In this document: piece by piece, positions 44,412 to 55,412 of the stretch
How the letters are laid out: every line of letters starts with the position of its first letter
Position numbering within the stretch: position 1 is the stretch's first letter
Assembly: GCA_033439255.1 (NCBI GenBank)
Contig: CM065889.1
Location: forward strand, 1,860,001-1,924,000
Length of the DNA: 64,000 nucleotides
Source of the DNA: Hericium rajendrae
Lineage: Eukaryota; Basidiomycota; Agaricomycetes; Russulales; Hericiaceae
Direction of reading: 5' to 3'
Position numbers and translations under genes: made by a program
The notes under the pieces: generated by a model
The model's input: the letters and a program-made list of their open reading frames with translations, nothing else
Databases searched by the model: none
What the model was told of the DNA's origin: nothing

Positions 44412-47145
44412 TCATTCCTTCTCGTGCTGGATTTCATTGAATCAGTCATACAATGTACGAGTATGGTGGAAAGATTTGTACATACCTGCCGTTTTTCGAG
44501 ATCATGGAATTTCTGCGATACGGTCGCATTAGGCGTCTACCAAATATCTATGAAGTTGCGATAAAATGGTATGACTGACCTGCTGTTCCGGTTCACTTAA
44601 TTGCTTCCAATATTTATCAAACTCAACCTTTGTCTTTTCTTCGTTTCCTGCTTTCTGAGACCAATCCTTCGCACAGAGGGAGCTGGAGGTGTGTGGATCA
44701 GTGAGTAGTCGTCGAACGTCACAACAACGCGAAGCACATACTAAGCTGTGCCATCATTTTTGTGGCGCATGCCACGGCGGCCACCTTTTTTGGTTTTCAT
44801 CCCGTCCAATGGATCTGCAGCATTTATTGAGTCCGGTGCATCATGTCCTTTAGTTTTACTCTCTTACCTGTGCAAGGAGCCGCAACGGGAATCCTCTTAG
44901 GTGGTGCTGTATCCGCCAATGCAGTGGATGTATCCGTCACTGGGACCAAGGCATCGGGCCCATCATGCGCCACATTCGACGTATCGATTGCTGCGCTCGA
45001 GGTATTGCTTGCCACGCTCGGGGTATTGGCCACTGCGCTCGGGGTATTGGTCGCCGTGCAGGACATATCGGTTGCTGCGCTCGAGGTCTCAGTCGGCATG
45101 TTGAATGTATTCATTGCCATGCTGAAGGTATCGGGTACAGCGTTCGAGGTATTGGGCACAGTGTTTGATGTATCGGCCACAGTGCTCGAGGTATCGGGTC
45201 TCGAGCTCGAGGGATTCGGTGTCACGCTCGCGGACTTCATTGCCACACTGGAGGTATCAGGCGCAGCACTCGTGGCATCCATGCTGCCGGTCAGGGCATC
45301 GGTGTCGGCCACGATTGAGGTGTCATTTGCCATGGTCGAGGTGGAGCTGGCCGGCATGGCTGAAGTCGGAATAGTCAAAGCTGAGGGGACAACAGCGTTA
45401 TTCGTGGACGCTCCTATTGTATTGTTAGCAACAGATATCATATGAGGACTGCAAAATAAACGCACCAACTCCCAACGTACTTGAAGGTGCGACGGGCACT
45501 GAAACTCGAAACGCGACTAGATCAGCTTATTTGACTATCTCATGCGAGGTGCGGTACCCTTACCGTGTTGTGCTGTAGCTGGTGGTTGGCTACTGTCCGT
45601 AATTTTATCCATCCTTTCGGACCGGCTATGGGACAGACTCGCTTGCAATGAAGGGATAGGTATGGATGGACTGAAATCAATGCTATTACTAACGAAGAAG
45701 CGTGAGTGTAAAAGTTCCGCAGTAATGTTGTTGACACATACAATGGATCATTGACCTATGTATTATTACACAAATGTTGCTGGTCAGTGCAGAAATGCTG
45801 GAGCGCTGAATATATATCACGCACCTCTGAGCCACCAAAAAGCTGGACATCGTCCACGCACCCCTGTTTGTGGACATTCTTCACTTTCTTCACCGTGGAC
45901 CTATCCGCGCTAGCAGATGGCATGCGCTTGTGTGACGGGATCGCTGACGTCTCCGACAGCCCAGAAGAGGCTGACGTAGACGGCAATGCATCTGCTGCCT
46001 CCTGCTTGATCGGTAGGTCTTTGGACTTCTTTGTCTGCATCCACGATGGATACCTGTGAGTCGCCAAGTGGTCCGCCTTCCAGTTGTTGTCACAGTATCG
46101 AAGTTCTTCATAGTACGTGCTCATCTGTAAATAAAAATACTGTTTAGCCTCTAGCGTCGTATTACCCCACGTTTTGGCCGCAGCATTTCTTGAGGACAAC
46201 TCGAACCAGGCATCGCGTGCAGTCCGTAACATAGACTTGAGACGAGTCTCTGTGACCGTAATGCCATCCTTATCTTCCAGAAATTGCAGGGTGATGGGAA
46301 TACCCTCTCGTGTCTGCTTGCCATGCCGTTTTGGTTCAGAGGGAAGGCTCGGGACCGCGAGGTCCGCGTTCTCATTGCCACTGGCAGTCCACGCCTCCTT
46401 CTTCCAGTAACGGATGTCCGGGAAGTTGGCCTGGTCGAGAGGAAGAAGATGGTTGGAGTTTGGATGCATGAAGATACCAGGGCTGAGATTGTTGCTGCGT
46501 ATCATGTTCTTGTTGGCGAAAAGTGATGCCGTCAGGTCTGATGCATCTGTTGGCTCATTCTTGACACCACTGCTAATAATGTACTGCCTGATAATTCATT
46601 TTAGAAGCGACGGACACTAAGCGATGGACACCTGATAATCAACAGGTAAAAGCCAAGACGTACTGGACCGCTTTCGTGGCGATGAGCTCCTTCTCAGCGA
46701 CATTGAGTTTCTGCTCAAGATCCACCGCTCTCATCACGAGGTGCTTGTAGCTTGCATTGCCGCTCCGAAGCAGAAGATCGTGACTTGCATCACGAAGGAG
46801 TCGGACGGCGGACATCTCGCTGCTGCTATGCTAGAATTTTTTTTTATTACTATAATTCATGACAAGTAACAGGATGATACTGACCGTCATGCCCGCAGAC
46901 AGCGTCTTCGCAGGTGAAGGAGAGCCTAGAAAATCGAAGTATGGATGAGAATCGAATTGAATTCCTACATCTGCTGGAGTTGGGGTGGGTGATTGCATGC
47001 TCGAAGTCGAGGAAGACGAGATCAAAGAAAGCGAGCTGCTTGGCAGAATAGCCAGCGGTCCACCCGAGAGGCTGTCAGAGGACGGTGATGCAGCGCCGGC
47101 TTGCGGCAAACTGGCCCAAGGAAAAATGAAACTGCTGTCAGCCAT
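44412..47145 (-). CDS. Hypothetical Ser/Thr-rich protein with a basic C-terminal tail
   Basis: Not recognised. Exon 1 46885-47145 (MADSSFIFPWASLPQAG, serine-rich); exon 2 46664-46830 (amphipathic, LLRDASHDLL...VDLEQKLNVAEKELIATK, coiled-coil-like); exon 3 from 46587 to about 45830, with a block DIRYWKKEAWTASG...FLEDKDGITVTETRLKSMLRTARDAW...YYEELRYCDNNWKADHLA that looks like a folded domain. A middle exon is unclear. Then a repeat-rich Ser/Thr part to about 44873; basic DPLDGMKTKKGGRRGMRHKN; and a tail AKDWSQKAGNEEKTKVEFDKYW faintly like an HMG-box helix; stop at 44412. Final exons are short, with 60-70 bp introns. The phase between about 45850 and 45440 could not be settled. It could be a DNA-binding regulator; that is a guess. 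Confidence 0.6.
44960..45330 (-). repeat. Degenerate 27-30 bp coding repeat
   Basis: GCGCTCGAGGTATTGGCCAC-like units about ten times. On the minus strand they encode DTSSAVADTSN-like repeats inside the Ser/Thr-rich part of the 44.4-47.1 kb gene. An equally long plus-strand frame is the mirror of this repeat. Confidence 0.75.
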
Positions 47146-47268
47146 GCCAGCGTGCAAGAACCACCAGGATGAAAGACAAACTTGTTGACTTGCCGCCGGC
47201 TGGTGTTTGGTCTTGTTTTAGGAAACGGAACTGATGGCAGTCGAGATTAGCATCCTTTCCCGAGACAA
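47146..47268. promoter_or_regulatory. Short divergent promoter between two unknown genes
   Basis: Only 123 bp separates the two start codons facing apart. No TATA box is obvious. A shared promoter is inferred from the layout. Confidence 0.45.
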
Positions 47269-48107
47269 ATGTACGTCGCCCCGTACAAAATTACCTTCGA
47301 TAGACCTTCTGCTTCTGCCATAGTGAGCGAAAGTGTGGTACCGTCTTTGCAACCACCGCATCGGTCCACAAGTCCCGCACCCGATGGTCCTATTTTAGCA
47401 GGGATCCGCCCTCGTACACCCGATTCCCAGCTAGCTTTTATTGGTGGCCCTCAATCCAAGGCCCAGTCAGTATTCTGATATGCATAGACTGAGCTGGATT
47501 TACTCACCGCCCATCAGACTATTTGCAGAGCAAAATTATGTGCCCGACTCGGGCACGGCTGCCCCGCCTTTCGTTGGGGAGCTGCATCATCTCGAGCCTC
47601 TCCTTATGCCGAAACATGTCTTCGAGGCTGATAAAGAGAACATCAACCCAAATACGAGGGACCCCTTATGTGAGTAAAGCCGCACCTTATCTTGTGACCG
47701 TTCTTAATTGTCCTTCACCAGGGCAAAATCCTGGCGGCTGTATGAGATGCTACCGCTACCAAGAAGACATGGTCCTTTACCGCAGCCACTACTATAAGAT
47801 GGCCGATGAACACAAGGCCATCAGCAAGGCTCTCGTTGAGCGTATTTCACGTGCTGAATTGGCCTGCAAGAAATATCATCAAGAGGTAGAGGAGCTGGAA
47901 AAAGAACTCACCTTGTGTCAACGTCGAATCACGGCAATGAAGATACTTTGCCGAGACTACCTGGCTTGTCCAGACATGGACAATGCACTCTGGGTGATGT
48001 CGCAAGAGAACGGTATCACAATCGACGTGGCACCGGAGTGGCGCTTTGGATCGGAAGGCGCGACCGACGGGGGAGATCGAGGGAGCACTGAAGATGAGGA
48101 CGTGTAA
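47269..48107 (+). CDS. Hypothetical coiled-coil protein, 244 residues
   Basis: Three exons: 47269-47465, 47518-47669, 47722-48107; introns of 52 bp, phases consistent. The N-terminal half is Pro/Ser-rich and disordered-looking, with VFEADKENINPN. The C-terminal half has CMRCYRYQEDMVLYRSHYYK followed by a heptad-like helix (KALVERISRAELACKKYHQE onward), then CRDYLACPDMDNALWVMSQE and an acidic end EDEDV. The CxxC pair could bind metal but there are too few cysteines for a known finger. It starts 123 bp from the divergent gene, suggesting co-regulation. Function unknown. Confidence 0.7.
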
Positions 48108-48439
48108 AGTGGCCTTGTCGTAGGGGTTAGATGCATGTAGGTATCTGTCTCCAAAAAAAACCGATGTTCATTCCATCTGACAAGTGTGTGAACGTACTTG
48201 GCCTCGAGGCGCGCAATAGCCACCGCCGACTTCTTGGTCCATTGTTGACATGTCTTCCCATTGTTCCCAACTTGCTGCGTGTTCTGCTCGCAGCGGTTGT
48301 AGTCGCTTTTCCTCTTCGTTACAATACGATCCCCGGCCACAGCCTGACTCAAGCACACAGCCATTCAAGCTGGCTATGAGTTCTTTGGCCATGTCCCCTG
48401 CGTCCCTGCACTGGATATGCTACCGCGACGGTCAGTGAT
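48108..48439. other. Spacer before the decayed coiled-coil gene
   Basis: Short frames on both strands, none convincing. It may contain the 5' part of the decayed gene that follows. Confidence 0.3.
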
Positions 48440-51360
48440 CTGGTGACGGTGCGTTAATCCCTCTGCATTCCCCGTCCTCGCGCTCTCACATCATCGACCG
48501 CCTCGAGGCCGATTGGCTGCTGATCCTGCACCAGTGGGACGAACTCGAGGAGACGATCTGCGCACACGGTGCTGCGGAAGGCCCCCGACTCGCCGCATCG
48601 CACGGCCCATCTCGACGACCTCTTCCCCGAGCCCGCGGCCGCGATGCGCCTCACGCGCACGCTCGACGTCCCATGCATCCTCTCCACCGTATCTCGCACT
48701 CATTCATGCCTCGAATTATCTGCCGGGCACACCGATGCTGAGAGTCGCCTGCACCTGAGAGCGACGAAACCCAGCCCACCGACGAGAGCACGAGCCCCGT
48801 TGCGCCCCTGCAGGCTGCCTTCGCAGGGCTGACTCGTTTGTCGGGACATGACGAGGACGGCGACCAGGGCGACGACGTGATGAACACCGCGCAGAAGGAC
48901 AAGAAATGGGATGACGCGGGCCAGGGTTCTTCATCGGCTGCTGGTCGGAGGAAGCGATCGAGTGCAAATGGCAAAGGCATCAACCTCATACTCCGTGACC
49001 AGAAGGTGCATGATCTCCCTATTTTCTTTATCATAACTGACTTCTGTCTGCACACAGCACATCGACAACCTCAAGAAGAGGAACTTCAGCATCAACCTCC
49101 AGGTGCACCTCCTTGACGAGCACCTCACGCAGCTCGCGCCCGACCAGATCGATGCCACGCTCAAGTAGAACATCAACGTTGCGTCAACCTCAAGATCGAG
49201 ATCCAGCAGCACGGCATGGACTTCAAGAAGCTGCACAGGCTCGTGCTCGAGCTCGAACACGAGCTCGAACACTTGCAGAAGGACGGCGCCGGATCCCGCT
49301 CGCACGAGCGCGAGCTCTAGGCGCTGCTCCAGGAGCGCGAGAACGAGCTGCGCGACCTCAGGCGACGCAGGGCCGTCGGACCGGAGGATGGTGCGCTGCG
49401 CGATGCGGAGGAGCGGAGTGCGGAGCTTGAGGACGAGCTTGAGGGCGTGAGGGGGCTGCTCGCGGCGATGCGCGGTTGCAGGGGGCAGTTCGCAGCTCCG
49501 GCGGCTGGAGGAGGACAACGAGGATCCCTTGAAAGAGGTAGTCTGTTGCCCATCCGGTCATTCTCCATTTCTCACAGTCTCTGCCTCAGAAAGTCGCAGA
49601 TCTCGAGACCGAGCTGCAAGTCATAACGTCGACCGACATCTACGAGGCCTGCAGCCAGGACGTCCTTGCACATTGATCGCGACAGGAAGAGCTCGTGCAG
49701 CATATCAAGCGCCTCATCAAGAAGTCCGCAAAGAGCGTGAGGTGCGTGAACGCGCAGAAGGCGGCGCCGACAAACTCAGGCGGCGCCGACAAACTCGAGT
49801 GGCAGTTCGACGCAGACATGCGGTGCGAACAGCGCGTGCTGGAAGCGAAGGAGTCTGCACTGCAGGATGCATGCGACGAGCTCGTGCGGACAATGATCCT
49901 GCTCGTGCAGCGCGGGTCGGACCTGAAGGCACCATAGAGCACGCTGAAGGGGCAAGACGCCGAGTCGAAGAAGCTCAGCAAGAGCCACACGATGGCGCGC
50001 TTCGCTGCAGCTCGAGGTCCATCGGCTATAGTGCGACCTGGAGCCACTCAAGGACGAGCTCACGCGTGCGCAAGGCACTGGATGAGCGCAAGACGGCAAG
50101 CCGCGAGTGCGACGGCGTCGTCGACCGGCTGCATGCGGAGGCCCGCGAGCTTGCGTCGCAGCTGGCCGCGCAGATGCAGGTGCAGCTGAACGTGTTGGAG
50201 AAGCTGCATACGGCGCAGAGCGGCCTGAGTGCGGCAGAGGCGGAGATCGCGGCATTCCGTACACATATGCAGGAGCTTGAGCTTGAACCGCGGCTGTCGA
50301 AGGACCAACGGTCGTTGCTGGCAATGGAGAATCAGTATTGGGATCAGTTGACGGAGCGGAACATGCTCTTGCTGATGATCTACCAGTACATGGTCAAGAT
50401 CCTCGGCGTCGACAAGACACTGGTATGCTGTCTCGTATTCTGTGTTGGTTTCAATTCTGATGTTCCTTCCGTCAACAGAAGAAGAGCGGGCAAGCCGAGA
50501 CGAAGTCGTTCAGAAGTCGTTCACGAACTTCAGCGTCTTCCATGACAACCTCATCTCGCGGCTGAAGGCCCTCAGCCAGATCCAGCTCGACTTCGACAAG
50601 CACGTGAAGGAGGCTGAGAGCCGCTTTGCGGAGCGCTTGGGTGACATGAAGAAGCAGCTGGACAACCGCTGGCGGTAGATTGACAAGTTCGAGGCGAGCG
50701 TGAAGACCTGTGCTGATGCGAAGATAACGTGGAAGCGGAGGCTTACAATCAAGGACGGAGAGCTGGAAGCTGCGAAGGTGATATCTGGCTTTGTTTGTCA
50801 GATACTGCGATCCTTACTCACGCTTGATCGCAGGCGATGAACGTTGAACTCAGAGCTCTCTTCACAGCTGCTCACCCTGAAGTGTCCAGGCCCAGGTGAC
50901 TCAAACGAAGTCAAGGCGCTGCACGCCCGTGCGAACAACGCAGAACACCGGCTCATGAACGCGCAGAACCAGCTCGCGGCGGCGGAAGAGAAGATGGCTA
51001 CGATGAAGGACCCGAAGAGCTCGCGTCCGCACAACATGTTGTAGGGCCGGATGTTCTACTCTAGGAGGATGACAACTTGACCGAGAGCAAGGACACAAAA
51101 CAGCTCGCCTTGCACGATGTCATCTACCCCGAGGGCCTCCTCGACGGCAAGCTCTTCGCGAAGTGCCACGCCATCGGCCTCAAGCTACGCATCGACGAGC
51201 TGCCCGGTGGCCGCGGCATGTTCAGCGTGACGTGCAACATGCATCTCTGGCGCATCAGCACGTTCCCCGCCCAAGCTCCTCACCGCCTCGCCATGGCCCT
51301 CTTACACCCGACACCGATGCTGATACCCATGCCGCCCAATGCAGCACCGAGCCCCTAGAT
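48440..51360 (+). pseudogene. Decayed centrosomin-motif (Cnn_1N / Mto1-like) coiled-coil gene
   Basis: GC-rich plus-strand gene remnant. Around 49058-49300 it reads HIDNLKKRNFSINLQVHLLD...LAPDQIDATLK...LKIEIQQHG with the LKKxNF core of the centrosomin N-terminal motif used by spindle-pole proteins to recruit gamma-tubulin complexes. Upstream LEADWLLILHQWDELEETI; downstream long E/K/R/Q-rich coiled-coil stretches, ANNAEHRLMNAQNQLAAAEE near 50930-50990, and a Pro/Ser-rich tail. Frame is lost repeatedly, for example one base short near 49180 and again near 49480, and there are in-frame TAGs at 49167, 49318, 49935, 50676, 51042 and 51357. Most TAGs sit where CAG (Gln) would fit. It is clearly non-functional as read here. 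Confidence 0.65.
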
Positions 51361-52017
51361 GCATATACCCATTAGCATCAGCCCGCCATCACCTGTGACC
51401 GCGAGTCTGCAGTCACCGTCGCCGTCGCCGAAGTTGTACTTGCCCGTGCCCGGCTTCTCCATCCCACGCAAGATCTTCGTGCGGTGCCCGCGGATGCTGA
51501 TCTCACAGGGCTCGTGGGACTCAATGCTTGCCAGTGCGTAGACGGCCGCAACATCCATCGGTCGGGAGTGCAACGCGAGTGTGGGCATGCTCTTGCAGCC
51601 TCTGGTAAAGTCCTTCCTTGGATGGCCGCTTCAACAATCACAGACTTGTGCCCTACGCCACTTGAGGCAGCCTCAATGATCATGAATGCTGCTTTCAAGC
51701 TATCTGTGCCGTTGCTGGTCTGCGAAACGCACGCTGCCGCCGGGGACACATATGTGCCTGAACTGCTGTACGGCCTGCATGCTGACAGCGGTGATCTGCA
51801 CGACATGCCAGTGCTTGACTTGTCGCATAGGGAGTTACTCCCTATGCGACATGCCGAAGACTGCAGTTCTTGGCCGTACAGTGTGTGATGCACACAGATG
51901 CAGAAGACACAGCCAGACTGCAACAAGCGATGTGCGCATGATGCTCCGTGCGCACTGTTGCCTCTCCTCTCTCTACTATCAATCTCACATTTGAAATTCA
52001 ATAGGCATATTATATTC
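51361..52017. other. GC-richer spacer with a strong palindrome
   Basis: Probably the tail of the decayed gene to about 51540, then unassigned sequence. CysCys-containing frames at 51690-51890 occur on both strands. The palindrome at 51830 dominates. Confidence 0.3.
51830..51860. other. Perfect inverted repeat, 14-15 bp arms
   Basis: TTGTCGCATAGGGAGT is followed directly by TACTCCCTATGCGACAT. The arms are almost contiguous, so it can form a cruciform or an RNA hairpin. Function unknown. Confidence 0.85.
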
Positions 52018-52949
52018 TAGTCCTCCTCAGCAATGTCTTCACCACGACCTTGGTACACAATTTCCAATCCCAACCTCTCCACAACAAAATACCTGTCCAC
52101 CCAGTTTGGATCACTTCGGTGAGGAATCATTGCTACCACCGAGTGGATATCCTTCACACCCACCACCCTGATTGCTGCATCTCCATGATACTGACAGGAC
52201 CAGACTGTCTGATAGGACTCCTCCAGAAGATGTTGATCAGGAGGGCCATAGATTGAAGTCATGGCAAGAGGATATTCCTGGCCATTCACCTTGGCCCTAA
52301 AATAGTACAGAACTTCACCAAAGTCCCATTTGCCATTGTAATGAATCTATCTGCTTGTTAACAAGATGGATAAAATTTATTTGAGAGAATTTACCTTCAC
52401 ATTGCATGCTGTTCTGAGATTGCGCAAGTCCTTGAGTTTCTCCTTCCAAGCAGATCGAGCCACCTGTCCATTTGGAAGACGAACTTGGGCCCACTTGGCA
52501 AAAGAGTCAATATACACATCATTCAAGCCCTTCTGCTGAAAATAAGATGCAATGGCCTGAGTCTCATGTTCTTCAATCTTGCTGGGTGAGCGTTCACATG
52601 CTCGCAGGAGAGCATAACCATCTCCTAGATCCTTGGCACCTCTAGGCAGTCCAGAGCGATCACGTTCCAATTCAGGAACCATGGCCTTGAGAGCATTGAC
52701 TTGTGCTCGTCTGAGGCCACGCTGTGAAAGATTGGCAAATGGATTTGATGGCTGTCTGATCTCTCGCCCCAAATCTCCAATGATTCGCTCCATAGGCCAC
52801 TGAGTTGTGAGACCCAGACTTCCTGTTCTCCTACACTCTGGTGCTGAATGACGCATCTGATGAACACTTTGTCTGCAAAAATGAAGTCGCTCTGTCTTCC
52901 TCTGATAATATAGGACTTCAAATTCTTCACAGAATTCAATGAGATACTT

Positions 52950-53528
52950 CATCAGGAAGGTTGACAACTTTCTGATTGACCTGATAATTTCTAACCCTAC
53001 TGATAGCTTCTGATTGACCTGATCCACCTGAAAGCAATCTTAACAGGCAAATATCTAATCAAACTTTTACATTTAAGTAAAGACATTTATTGTCAGATAT
53101 ATAAGTTTGTAATCTCTAACTAATAGATATAACAAAATCTCTGATATCTGAAATTTTCTAAATCTGAGAGTGTCTGATCTGAGAATTTTTTCAAATCTGG
53201 AGGTCAAATATCTGAAAATTATCTGCAACTGTCTGAGAGCATCTGATGGTGTGACACTGTCTGATCCATCTGACTGATATTTGACCTCCAGATTTGAAAT
53301 CAGACACTCTCAGATTTTCAAAAATTTCAGATATCAAAGATTTTGATATATCTATTAGTTAGAGATTAAAAACTTATATATCTGACAATAAATGTCTTTT
53401 CTTGAATGTAAAAGTCTGATCAGATATTTGCTTCTCAAGATTGCTTTCAGGTGGATCAGGTCAATCAGAAGCTGTCAGTAAGGTTAGAAATTGTCAGGTC
53501 AATCAGAAAGTTGTCAACCTTCCTGATG
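52950..53528. mobile_element. 579 bp foldback MITE inside Tnp2
   Basis: Begins CATCAGGAAGGTTGACAACT and ends with its inverse; the arms run about 250 bp. TT on both sides (52948-52949, 53529-53530) is a 2 bp target duplication, and without the element the transposase reads DLVMAHKYLIEFCEEFEVLY, as in relatives. Same terminal motif as the 205 bp MITE at 25258. Confidence 0.85.
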
Positions 53529-54576
53529 TTGTGAGCCATGACCAAGTCCTGTGAGGTGATGCGACGCTGATGCAGGAGTCGAACACCCAAGACAAGCTTG
53601 CAGAAATTCTTCCAGTACTTTTCTGGGAGAATTCCATAAAGCATAGCTGGGCAATATCCAAAGACATAGGTGAGAAATTCCCAAGCCTTGTATCCACTGG
53701 AGATCTTCTCAGCAGGATTGCGTGGAGGGCGATCAAATGATCCAGGAAGATATGGAGTTGCATCTGCTACCATCTTGCCATGAGTGGTCCATGTATCACC
53801 ACGCAGCACCATCCAATCCCATGTAGTTCTGCTATCCTTGAGATCACAGTCAATGGTACCTCTCCATAGGCCCAGCAAGAGATCTGTAAGATTGAGAGCA
53901 GCAAGATGCATAAGATCTCCAGGAAAACATGCAGGGATCAATAGACAATGAGAGACTGAAAAGCCCAAGTATATGCTTGGCTTGCATATACTTGGGGGAA
54001 GAGGGCCGATGCTCTGCACGGCAATACGATTCTTTTTGAATTGTTCTAACTTTGTAGTGTTATTCTCACAGAATTAATAAGATAATAGAGAGTTGAATAT
54101 ACTAGTATTGTAATGCTGCAAAGATCTCCATATTCAAAGTATATTGTTTTACACTTATCTCTTATTTTTAAACTTTGTTACCAGCAAGAGTTGAACTAAT
54201 GACAAAATAATGGTCACATGCAACAGTGAGCCCAGTCAGGCTCGCTGTTGCATGTGACTTCTCAAAAATTGTGTTTACATTTATGAAGTACATAAGTGTG
54301 GCCTTTGAAAGTCTGTCAACTGTTGTATGTTGCCTAGATTGATTTTATTTTTGCCTTCTAGGGGTCTGAATCAGTAATTTGGCTATATCTCTGTCAATTC
54401 TCTAGCTATAAACATAAACTCAAGTGTTTCTGAATAGTACTATCAATGGCCATATTGACACGATTTTTACTGATTTTTTACACTACTCAGTATGTGCCTA
54501 TTCTCAGATGATTTGATGATTTGCCCCTAGACTTGAATGATTTTTTCGATTTTTTCCTGCTTATAAATCGCTTATG

Positions 54577-54666
54577 TAATCCGCAGCACGGGCAAAATGA
54601 CGTACTCCCGTCCCATGACATCATGAGGGGGACGGGAGTATGTCATTTTGCCCGTGCTGCGGATTA
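54577..54666. repeat. Palindrome with 38 bp arms
   Basis: TAATCCGCAGCACGGGCAAA at the left returns inverted at the right (54629-54666), with one or two mismatches and a spacer of about 14 bp. It could be a minimal MITE. No clear flanking duplication beyond TTATGTA-like AT sequence. Confidence 0.85.
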
Positions 54667-55329
54667 TGTAAAACCTTGAAAATAGTCAAATAGGAGGTTT
54701 TGTGATAATTTGAGTGTACCTCCTTAACGACTGGAGATATCACCGGTCCCTTGATTGCGTCAAAAAGATCTCTATTATGCCTTTTCAACGACGCTAGGTA
54801 CACTACAATTGGATGAGTCAATAAAAAGATATGGCCTCAACAAGTTTGCCCTTACCTCTAATACCAACCCTTCAGTAATCGCTACCGCGTTTTCTCAATA
54901 CTTACCCGATTGTCTTGTACAATATACCGTTGGAAAGGTATGAATCAGGTCTTTCCAACGGTATCTTTATCGTGTAAATAGCACCACTCGTTGCGCCGCT
55001 ATGATGCAATCACTATGATCTTCTCCTCAAAGGTATCTTTTGAAGTGATTTGCTCATATCTCAGTCATTTCTGAACCTATTCTCATGGAAAAACATGTTC
55101 TGAGGAGGTAAAATTTGCCTTTATCATGTTATCATACATTCCACTCACTTACATCAATAACAAGGTGTAGAATATCCTATTAAATATGTTTATCTGTTAT
55201 TTCAACAAGTTTGCACTTTCTTATACTAAAATCTTTCAGTTCCAATAAGACTAGCATTGATTTACATATGCATATAGTTTAACACTAATAAAATTTGATT
55301 TAGTAAACTGATATCTCTAAGAAACATTT

Positions 55330-55412
55330 AAAATTACAAAAATGACAATTGTTAGAATCGAACCTACAACCTTACTTTAAGATGTGAGAAATTATTACTA
55401 TAAAAGGCATTA
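55330..55412 (-). repeat. tRNA-like relict
   Basis: Minus strand: TGACACCCAGCCAATGTAAT (A-box-like) and GGTTGTAGGTTCGATTCTAA (B box), ends TGACA/TGTCA complementary. The D and anticodon arms do not fold well. A tRNA-derived SINE or dead tRNA is more likely than an active gene. Confidence 0.35.

Noticed and set aside
44843-45445. 200-codon plus-strand frame
   Set aside because: It is the mirror of the Ser/Thr-rich repeat of the minus-strand gene and has no splice or start support.
48440-51360. Reassignment of TAG to glutamine
   Set aside because: TAG at glutamine-like positions in the decayed gene is suggestive, but frame is also lost by indels, and TAG ends the MBF1 and SR-alpha proteins at the expected length.
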